Shown here: one piece after another, positions 1-3,975 of the stretch
Layout of the letters: each line of letters opens with the position of its first letter
How positions within the stretch are numbered: the first letter of the stretch is position 1
Assembly: GCA_003560215.1 (NCBI GenBank)
Contig: PWIY01000355.1
Location: 1-6,838, forward strand
DNA: 6,838 bases
Source of the DNA: Bacteroidales bacterium
GTDB taxonomy: Bacteria > Bacteroidota > Bacteroidia > Bacteroidales > UBA7960
Direction: 5' to 3'
The notes under the pieces: model-generated
Seen by the model: the letters and a program-made list of their open reading frames with translations, nothing else
The model's database searches: none
Told to the model about the DNA's origin: nothing
Made by a program: the position numbers and the translations under genes

Positions 1-450
1 GTGTTCAGTGATGATCTGGATAAAGCGCTGGCTTCCTTTGTGATTGCCAATGGTGCGGCATCCACCGGCAAGAAGGTGAGCATGTTTTTCACCTTCTGGG
101 GGCTGAACATGCTGAAACGATCCAATCCTCCTACGGTGAAAAAGGATTTTATTTCCCGCATGTTCGGGATGATGTTGCCCGCAAGCAGCAAGGGGCTGAA
201 ATTGTCCAAGCTGAATATGCTGGGAATGGGACGCCGCCTGATGCGTCACATCATGAAAAAGAAAAACATTGACTCCCTGGAATCCCTGATCAGTCAGGCG
301 CAGGAAAATGGCGTGGAATTCATTGCCTGTACCATGTCGATGGATGTCATGGGGATCACGCAGGAAGAGTTGATCGACGGGGTGGAATTCGGTGGTGTGG
401 CCACTTACCTTGAAAGGGCGGATGAGGCAGGTCTGAACCTCTTCATCTGA
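1..450 (+). CDS. DsrE/DsrF/DrsH-like sulfur-relay family protein, C-terminal part (5' truncated)
   Basis: The reading frame is open from the window edge to TGA at 448-450, giving 149 residues. It resembles DsrE/DsrF/DrsH-like proteins, small cytoplasmic proteins linked to sulfur or persulfide transfer. They occur alone or as the last domain of CoA-disulfide-reductase/rhodanese/TusA fusions. Visible family marks are FSDDLDKALASFVIANGAA at residues 2-20, FFTFWGL at 29-35, the KKKNIDSL turn at 86-93, and the block ACTMSMDVMGI at 109-119. Cys110 in that block is the likely functional cysteine. The end, GGVATYL...LNLFI, is the usual family terminus. The GTG at position 1 is probably an internal valine, because relatives have a beta strand just before this point. 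Whether the gene is stand-alone or the tail of a fusion cannot be seen. The family call is strong; the precise substrate is unknown. Confidence 0.85.
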   Translation: MFSDDLDKALASFVIANGAASTGKKVSMFFTFWGLNMLKRSNPPTVKKDFISRMFGMMLPASSKGLKLSKLNMLGMGRRLMRHIMKKKNIDSLESLISQAQENGVEFIACTMSMDVMGITQEELIDGVEFGGVATYLERADEAGLNLFI

Positions 451-484
451 TCGCCGTGATCCGATCGCTCTGATCGCCCTGATC
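448..484. repeat. Short imperfect direct repeat, TGATCGCC-STGATC type
   Basis: TGATCGCCGTGATC at 448-461 recurs as TGATCGCCCTGATC at 471-484, with 13 of 14 bases identical and a 23-bp period. A partial third copy, CGATCGCTCTGATC, lies between them. The first copy begins inside the stop codon of the DsrE-like gene. The repeat is too short and degenerate to assign to a known element. It could be slippage-derived filler or a protein-binding site. Confidence 0.5.
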
Positions 485-502
485 ACCGGGTATACCCGGA
501 TC
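481..502. other. Small hairpin in the convergent spacer, no T-run
   Basis: CCGGG (486-490), TATA and CCCGG (495-499) form a perfect 14-base palindrome. Across a two-base CA bulge, GAT at 481-483 can also pair with ATC at 500-502. No T-tract follows on either strand, so this is unlikely to be an intrinsic terminator alone. It lies about 20 bases before the better terminator hairpin and may only stabilise the 3' end. Confidence 0.4.
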
Positions 503-520
503 ACCAACTTGAAATGTCGG

Positions 521-570
521 CCGGCAGCAGGATCATACCGATCCTGTTGTTGGCCGGTTTTTTTCTTTTT
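521..570 (+). terminator. Rho-independent terminator for the DsrE-like gene
   Basis: On the plus strand CCGGC (521-525) pairs with GCCGG (553-557), and CAGGATC (528-534) pairs with GATCCTG (540-546), around a five-base loop with a small asymmetric internal loop. T558-564 and T566-570 follow, interrupted by one C. Read on the minus strand the stem has no T-run after it, so it acts in the plus direction only. It lies about 70 bases past the DsrE-like stop and overlaps the last codons and stop (533-535) of the convergent membrane-protein gene. Confidence 0.65.
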
Positions 571-1066
571 GCTCAGGCACAAAGACCGGGAAGCGTATAT
601 TGTCAATGATGATGATGGCTACGGCAATGACATAAAAACTTTCCATCAGCAGGTCGTAAAAAAAACGGCCGGTTCCGGAAGTATGGTAGATAGACAGCAG
701 AAGCAAAAAAATAACCTGTACGCTGAAAAACACCCCCAGGTTCAGGCCGGCAGAACGAAGGAGTTGACGCCAGTTTCGGACGAATGCAGTGAAAACCTGC
801 CATCCCAGGATGATAATGGTAGGGTACAACAATGTTTGTATTCGCTGGGGATAGCTTGCCTTGTTGCCGTCCATGATGGTGTGTACCCTGAACAAGCCCT
901 CTCCGTTTTCCTGTTCCACCACAATGTGGGCTTCACTGCCTCCGATGGCCATCACAAGGCTGGAAGCAAAAGCCATCAGCCTGGCGTACAGGATTTCCAG
1001 CCCGATGAACCACAGGGACGTGACAGCCAATGCACAAATCAGCAATATGACAATTTTTTTGATCAT
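533..1066 (-). CDS. Exosortase-partner integral membrane protein, function unknown
   Basis: This 177-residue protein begins at ATG 1066, which overlaps the stop of the upstream exosortase gene as ATGA, so the two are almost certainly co-translated. It is strongly hydrophobic. Likely membrane helices are residues 4-26, 79-97, 108-127 and 138-157, with a possible amphipathic stretch at 27-42. A polar segment at 44-76 between the first two helices probably lies outside the membrane. The C-terminal 15 residues are charged and short. I do not recognise a catalytic motif. XrtH-type exosortases are often accompanied by a dedicated small membrane protein, and position and topology suggest a similar role here. 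That is inference from context, not sequence homology I can confirm. The gene is convergent with the DsrE-like gene, and its 3' end contains that gene's terminator. Confidence 0.7.
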   Translation of the reverse strand: MIKKIVILLICALAVTSLWFIGLEILYARLMAFASSLVMAIGGSEAHIVVEQENGEGLFRVHTIMDGNKASYPQRIQTLLYPTIIILGWQVFTAFVRNWRQLLRSAGLNLGVFFSVQVIFLLLLSIYHTSGTGRFFYDLLMESFYVIAVAIIIIDNIRFPVFVPEQKEKNRPTTGSV

Positions 1067-1659
1067 CCTTGTTTTGACGTTCCGGGCGGCTGTTTGACGC
1101 TGTCAGCCTGCGGGGTTATTCTGTGGGCGGTCACCTCCTGCCAGGCCCACAAACCGAAAACCATGAATCCGAATAATACATTCCATACGATGTCATGAAC
1201 CAGGTCGAATAGATCAGGGCGGTAACTGCCGAGATACCCCATGCTGATAAACCGCAGGTTGTTGATCAGAAAGATACCTGCCAGAATAATTCCGAGGCCA
1301 CGGATTTTGTGCCTGAGCGGCCAACGTGCAAAGACCACCAGCAAAATGGCAAACAGATAGAATGTATAAGCCGTACACTCCATGATCACCTGCATGTTAA
1401 ATCCGTTGACTGTAAGAAAAGGCACACTGCTCATTTCAATGGGAACAAACAGGACTCTGCCAAACCGATAGGCTGCATGGGTGGTGAATGCCACAAAAGC
1501 CTCATTGAACGGCTCTTTGATGCCCGGAAGGTGCAGGATGGCATTCAGGATAAACCAGGTAGCAAAAGCCCATAGCAACGGTTTGAGGCTTTGGATCATC
1601 GCCTTTTTCCGGTCTGATTGCAGTTGCCTTTTCCGGCGTCTGTCCTTTTTGTCTTTCAT
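1063..1659 (-). CDS. Exosortase/archaeosortase-family transpeptidase
   Basis: The product is a 198-residue polytopic inner-membrane protein of the family that cleaves C-terminal sorting tails (PEP-CTERM-like) and transfers the substrate. Counting from ATG 1659, the expected triad is present: Cys95 in MECTAYTF, Arg136 in INNLRFISMGYLG, and His155 in FDLVHDIVWN. Cys and Arg are separated by a hydrophobic region and a basic loop (RWPLRHKIR, 112-120), as in the family. The first 20 residues are highly basic and presumably cytoplasmic. The Arg-to-His segment, with YLGSYRPDLFD, resembles compact exosortases such as XrtH. A TTG at 1671 would add four residues. I prefer the ATG because the TTG lies inside a repeated upstream 10-mer. 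The gene leads a two-gene operon with the overlapping membrane protein. No substrate with a sorting signal is visible, so the target lies elsewhere. The family call is good; the subclass is uncertain. Confidence 0.8.
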   Translation of the reverse strand: MKDKKDRRRKRQLQSDRKKAMIQSLKPLLWAFATWFILNAILHLPGIKEPFNEAFVAFTTHAAYRFGRVLFVPIEMSSVPFLTVNGFNMQVIMECTAYTFYLFAILLVVFARWPLRHKIRGLGIILAGIFLINNLRFISMGYLGSYRPDLFDLVHDIVWNVLFGFMVFGLWAWQEVTAHRITPQADSVKQPPGTSKQG

Positions 1660-1661
1660 TC

Positions 1662-1712
1662 TTTTGCCCAACTTTATTGGATTTGATGGTAAAAATAATA
1701 TTTTTTGCCCAA
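1662..1712 (-). promoter_or_regulatory. Repeated 10-mer upstream of the exosortase gene
   Basis: TTGGGCAAAA on the minus strand occurs exactly twice, at 1662-1671 and 1703-1712, 41 bp apart, or about four helical turns. The proximal copy ends two bases before the chosen ATG. Between them is an A/T-rich stretch (1690-1706) that could hold a promoter, with a near match to the -7 box (TATTTTTA, 1697-1690) and no convincing upstream box. Two sites in phase suggest a regulator-binding pair, but chance duplication is not excluded. Confidence 0.3.
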
Positions 1713-1847
1713 TCGCTGACCCGTGTTAAATCACGGAAACGCCGGTTTTATCCCTGAATCTTTGGCGCCGAACCCGGAAACTCCGCGCAAATCCCGGAGC
1801 GCTTTGGCAAAATATGCCATCTGTTCCCCATATAAAGGGGGGGATTA

Positions 1848-1875
1848 ATTTGTATATTTACAAATAAATACTTTG
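1848..1875 (+). promoter_or_regulatory. Putative promoter and overlapping operator of the ECF sigma gene
   Basis: A TTTG at 1849-1852 and TACTTTG at 1869-1875 resemble the Bacteroidota -33 (TTTG) and -7 (TAnnTTTG) boxes, although the spacing is shorter than usual and the -7 box lacks one base. A perfect inverted repeat, ATTTGTA-TATT-TACAAAT at 1848-1865, covers the -33 box and spacer, so a bound dimer would block polymerase. Transcription would begin around 1880-1883, almost at the ATG. Just upstream, CCCC (1826-1829) and GGGG (1837-1840) can form a small hairpin. Confidence 0.4.
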
Positions 1876-1883
1876 ATTTTTCC

Positions 1884-2471
1884 ATGACGGAGCCTTTGAA
1901 AAAAACCGGTTTTTCTGATGACGATGGCGATAAGTATTCGCAATTCAGAACTTTGTTCGATCAATACTATCGTCCATTGACTGTTTTCGCCAAAGATTAT
2001 GTGCATGATCTTGATATGGCCCGCGACATTGTGCAATCGGTGTTTGTTAAATTATGGGAATCTCATGGGCATATCAATATCAGGCGATCCGCAAAATCTT
2101 ACCTCTACCAGTGTGTGAAAAATGCCTGCTATAATCACCTTCATGCCAAACAACATAAAAAAACCATTGAGTTCACTGCTGGCATGGTGGTTTTGGAGGA
2201 TGATGTGGTGGAACAAATGATCGTTGTGGAAACCAGCGAGCGAATTTTTGAAGCGGTGGAAGCTTTGCCAAAAAAATGCCGGGTCATTTTTAAGCTTAGC
2301 CGGATCAGGCAGCTAAGACACTCCGAAATTGCAAGGAAGCTGAATATTACCGAGAAAACAGTGGAGAATCAAATAGCAATTGCATTGAAAAAGCTTGCCG
2401 ATTACCGTATAACCCTGGTGTGGCTGGCTGTTTTTTTTATTTCCATAAGCCTTGCCAGTCAGGCATTATAG
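1884..2471 (+). CDS. ECF RNA polymerase sigma factor, FecI-like (Bacteroidota type)
   Basis: The 195-residue protein is a group IV sigma factor that would direct polymerase to the linked receptor operon when released by its anti-sigma factor. Region 2 spans about residues 21-90, with the core-binding and -10-recognition helix DIVQSVFVKLWE at 48-59 and the aromatic-rich SYLYQCVKNACYNHL after it. Region 4 spans about 121-173, with LPKKCRVIFKLSR and the helix-turn-helix SEIARKLNITEKTVENQI at 147-164. There is no region 3, as expected for ECF factors. The last 20 residues include an uncharged hydrophobic stretch, ITLVWLAVFFISISLAS (176-192), which could be membrane-associated. The start is the first ATG after the promoter candidate, with no Shine-Dalgarno sequence. 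The gene is divergent from the exosortase operon and is followed 81 bp later by the FecR-like gene, its probable regulator. Confidence 0.92.
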   Translation: MTEPLKKTGFSDDDGDKYSQFRTLFDQYYRPLTVFAKDYVHDLDMARDIVQSVFVKLWESHGHINIRRSAKSYLYQCVKNACYNHLHAKQHKKTIEFTAGMVVLEDDVVEQMIVVETSERIFEAVEALPKKCRVIFKLSRIRQLRHSEIARKLNITEKTVENQIAIALKKLADYRITLVWLAVFFISISLASQAL

Positions 2472-2502
2472 CCATAATTATAAAAATATTTTAACATTTT
2501 TT

Positions 2503-2525
2503 AGGGGATACCCCCCTTTTTTTTG
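2503..2525 (+). promoter_or_regulatory. GC hairpin with T-run between sigma and anti-sigma genes
   Basis: AGGGG (2503-2507) pairs with CCCCT (2513-2517) around ATACC, and T2517-2524 follows. This has the form of a very short intrinsic terminator, or an attenuator lowering readthrough from the sigma gene into the anti-sigma gene. The combination AGGGG-ATA-CCCC-T-run-GTCTTA 28-50 bases before a fecR start is familiar to me from other Bacteroidota fecI/fecR pairs. It may therefore be a promoter element rather than a terminator; that recollection is unverified. No TAnnTTTG box lies between it and the ATG. Confidence 0.45.
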
Positions 2526-2552
2526 TCTTATTAACAGAAACCCGTATTATCT

Positions 2553-3725
2553 ATGCAAAAGAACTCTAACGATTCCAACTTCTGGAGTCTGGTGGCCAGG
2601 ATCCTGGCCGGACACGCAAGCCAGGAGGAAACAGTGGGCTTTCACCGGATGTTGCTTCAGGATAAAAACCTGATGGAGCTATTTCTGCGTGCCCAGGATT
2701 ACTGGTCTAAAACAGGAAATCTTTCCGCTTTTGACAGCATCGACGTTGAGAAGGATTGGCAACTGCTGATGAAAAAAATCTCCGAACGGGAAAAGGCCGG
2801 GGTCAAATCCTCTGTTCGCTCTGCACCATTGTCAAACAACATTCGCAGGGCCCTGCCTTATGCAGCAGCTGTCCTGGCTCTGGTAGCGGTAATTGCAACG
2901 CTCTTTTTATGGCAGTCCGGACCTGCGGCAGAACAACCTGTGATGTACACCACCATTGAGGCCCCGATCGGATCACGATCCAGGGTGGAATTGCCGGATG
3001 GTTCCAGTGTCATGCTCAATGCAGGAAGTTCGATCACATATTCCAGTGACTTTAATGTGAGGTCGCGCGACATTCAGCTGGAGGGTGAAGCTTTTTTTGA
3101 TGTGGTCAAACAGGATTGCCCGTTCATGGTCAATGTCATGGATGTAAACCTGCGGGTAATTGGAACATCCTTCAATGTAAAAGCCTATGAGGATGACGAA
3201 GTAATAGAAACCACCCTGGTGAGCGGATCCCTTGTCATAGAAGATGCTCCGGGTTATGAAGGGCGCCTGGGTGAGATCGCCCTTGAGCCAAACCAAAAGG
3301 CTACGTTTTTCCGAGAAAGCGGAGAGCTGGCATTGGCTGAGGATGACACAGCAAAAGAGAAGGCTGAAGATATTGCACCCGCTGAACTCCCCCGTCCGGC
3401 AAGAACGATCAGCAGGGTGGAGGTGTTACGCAAAAGTGACATCACGCCTGAAATCGGCTGGAAAGACGGGGTGATCGTCGTGGAGAGTGAGCCATTGAAT
3501 TTGCTGGCAAGGAGACTGGAGCGGAGGTATGATGTCCGTTTCGAGTTTGCGGATGAAAGCCTGAAAGCTTACCGGTATACCGGGCAACTCAGGGAATTAA
3601 CCCTTGAACAGGTTTTGCATGCCCTGAAACTCACATCTCCCATTGACTATACCATCGATGACAAAACCGTTACAATCAGGGAGAATCCCCTGACCAGGGG
3701 GCGGTACAACCAGTACCTGAACTGA
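2553..3725 (+). CDS. FecR-family anti-sigma factor with DUF4974-type C-terminal domain
   Basis: The 390-residue protein is a single-pass inner-membrane regulator that would hold the upstream ECF sigma factor and receive a signal from the receptor. The N-terminal cytoplasmic part (about 1-98) has the sigma-binding layout, with WSLVARILAG at 11-20 and a bundle of short helices. One membrane helix is at about 101-120. The periplasmic FecR domain (about 132-232) carries APIGSRSRVELPDGSSVMLN, LEGEAFFDVV and RVIGTSFNVKAY. After an acidic linker (about 255-285) comes the block IGWKDGVIVVESEPLNLLARRLERRYDVRF (301-330, two overlapping motifs). This begins a DUF4974 domain ending near 377, a fold similar to STN that probably contacts the receptor. 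The Gly204-Thr205 pair matches the position of self-cleavage known in some Pseudomonas FecR-like proteins. The ATG at 2553 has no Shine-Dalgarno sequence. The assignment is firm; the sensed compound is unknown. Confidence 0.93.
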   Translation: MQKNSNDSNFWSLVARILAGHASQEETVGFHRMLLQDKNLMELFLRAQDYWSKTGNLSAFDSIDVEKDWQLLMKKISEREKAGVKSSVRSAPLSNNIRRALPYAAAVLALVAVIATLFLWQSGPAAEQPVMYTTIEAPIGSRSRVELPDGSSVMLNAGSSITYSSDFNVRSRDIQLEGEAFFDVVKQDCPFMVNVMDVNLRVIGTSFNVKAYEDDEVIETTLVSGSLVIEDAPGYEGRLGEIALEPNQKATFFRESGELALAEDDTAKEKAEDIAPAELPRPARTISRVEVLRKSDITPEIGWKDGVIVVESEPLNLLARRLERRYDVRFEFADESLKAYRYTGQLRELTLEQVLHALKLTSPIDYTIDDKTVTIRENPLTRGRYNQYLN

Positions 3726-3777
3726 ACCTGATTGTGACCGGGAGCAGCTTAATAACTTGTTGACTCCACCGTCATCT

Positions 3778-3804
3778 TTTGTTCATAAAGGAAAAATACT
3801 TTTG
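3778..3804 (+). promoter_or_regulatory. Putative promoter of the SusC-like receptor operon
   Basis: TACTTTTG at 3797-3804 matches the Bacteroidota -7 box TAnnTTTG exactly. TTTG at 3778-3781 could serve as the -33 box, with a 15-bp gap shorter than the usual spacing. Transcription would start near 3810-3812 and give a leader of about 165 bases. The same ATACTTT(T)GA core stands before the sigma gene, so both may use the housekeeping sigma, or both may be targets of this ECF factor. Confidence 0.45.
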
Positions 3805-3806
3805 AC

Positions 3807-3824
3807 AACCGATTATTAACCAAA
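3807..3824 (+). repeat. Near-duplicated leader segment, copy 1 (AACCGATTATTAACCAAA)
   Basis: This 18-mer recurs at 3945-3961 with a single T missing. Each copy is followed within 35 bases by an ATGGAAAAA start: 3842 for a tiny ORF and 3975 for the receptor. The second copy lies 138 bp downstream. The pattern suggests the receptor's translation-initiation region was duplicated, leaving a short upstream ORF in the leader. Confidence 0.6.
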
Positions 3825-3829
3825 AAAAC

Positions 3830-3898
3830 ATGGATTTGCCTATGGAAAAACCTGAACAAAAAAAACCGGGAAATGCGGCCACATTTCCCGGTGCTTAA
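3830..3898 (+). CDS. Possible short upstream ORF (leader peptide) of the receptor mRNA
   Basis: An ORF of 22 codons starts at ATG 3830, or 18 codons from ATG 3842 (MEKPEQKKPGNAATFPGA), and stops with TAA at 3896-3898. Its start context, ATGGAAAAA after an AACCGAT(T)ATTAACCAAA segment, copies that of the receptor gene at 3975. Its 3' half contains the entire first leader hairpin, so a translating ribosome would melt that hairpin. No Shine-Dalgarno sequence is present, which is normal here. Such a small ORF can arise by chance; translation is not shown. Confidence 0.25.
   Translation: MDLPMEKPEQKKPGNAATFPGA
3858..3892 (-). terminator. Minus-strand intrinsic terminator in the receptor leader
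   Basis: ACCGGGAAATG (3865-3875) and CATTTCCCGGT (3882-3892) form a perfect 11-bp stem with a CGGCC-containing loop. On the minus strand it is followed directly by eight T (A3858-3865 on the plus strand), the classic intrinsic-terminator form. On the plus strand no T-run follows, so the receptor mRNA should pass through. No minus-strand protein gene ends here, which implies a non-coding minus transcript. Confidence 0.7.
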
Positions 3899-3899
3899 T

Positions 3900-3937
3900 C
3901 AGTTTTACTGAAACTGTCCGGTCAGCAAAGTGACCGG
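3900..3937 (+). other. Second and third leader hairpins of the receptor mRNA
   Basis: CAGTTT (3900-3905) and AAACTG (3911-3916) form a 6-bp stem with a five-base loop. Immediately after, CCGGTCA (3918-3924) and TGACCGG (3931-3937) form a 7-bp stem with loop GCAAAG. Together with the 3865-3892 hairpin they make three perfect stems within 73 bases. ACCGGG at 3933-3938 can instead pair with CCCGGT at 3887-3892 of the first hairpin, so two exclusive folds are possible. No known riboswitch consensus is recognised. Confidence 0.5.
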
Positions 3938-3944
3938 GTCAAAA

Positions 3945-3961
3945 AACCGATATTAACCAAA
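3945..3961 (+). repeat. Near-duplicated leader segment, copy 2 (AACCGATATTAACCAAA)
   Basis: This copy differs from the segment at 3807-3824 by loss of one T. It lies 13 bases before the receptor's ATG at 3975 and so sits in the ribosome-docking region. It also coincides with the predicted 5' end of the candidate antisense RNA. Confidence 0.6.
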
Positions 3962-3967
3962 GCTTCA

Positions 3968-3975
3968 CAAAGTTA
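3968..3975 (-). promoter_or_regulatory. Minus-strand -7 box overlapping the receptor start codon
   Basis: CAAAGTTA on the plus strand reads TAACTTTG on the minus strand, an exact TAnnTTTG match. Its first base pairs with the A of the receptor ATG. No TTTG lies at the expected distance upstream on the minus strand: the nearest candidates leave gaps of 12 (3988-3991) and 47 bases (4023-4026). It is supported mainly by the matching terminator about 100 bases downstream. Confidence 0.3.

Larger units (their letters stand above)
3858..3961 (-). ncRNA. Candidate cis-antisense RNA opposite the receptor leader
   Basis: A minus-strand -7 box, TAACTTTG, lies at 3975-3968, and a strong minus-strand terminator ends at 3858. 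A transcript starting near 3961 would be about 100 bases, fully complementary to the receptor mRNA leader and ending just before its start codon. Antisense RNAs of about this size, such as DonS, are known upstream of susC genes in Bacteroides and repress the cognate operon. No good -33 box is seen at the usual distance, so the promoter is uncertain. The terminator is the firmest part of the evidence. Confidence 0.4.

Noticed and set aside
509..1198. Long plus-strand ORF (229 codons) opposite the exosortase pair
   Set aside because: Its translation is rich in Cys, His and Gln with no domain pattern, while both minus-strand frames encode coherent membrane proteins with the exosortase triad and an ATGA overlap. 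It is a shadow of those genes.
1063..1671. TTG start at 1671 for the exosortase
   Set aside because: It would add four residues, but TTG is a poor start in this phylum and it lies inside an exactly repeated 10-mer. The ATG at 1659 is more likely.
1713..1800. Possible non-coding RNA in the GC-rich part of the divergent spacer, with CCGTG/CACGG and CTCCG/CGGAG stems
   Set aside because: The stems are only 5 bp, there is no T-run or promoter, and no known RNA family pattern fits.
2452..2673. Plus-strand ORF spanning the sigma/anti-sigma junction
   Set aside because: It overlaps the ends of two well-supported genes in another frame, crosses the hairpin and T-run, and has no recognisable domain.
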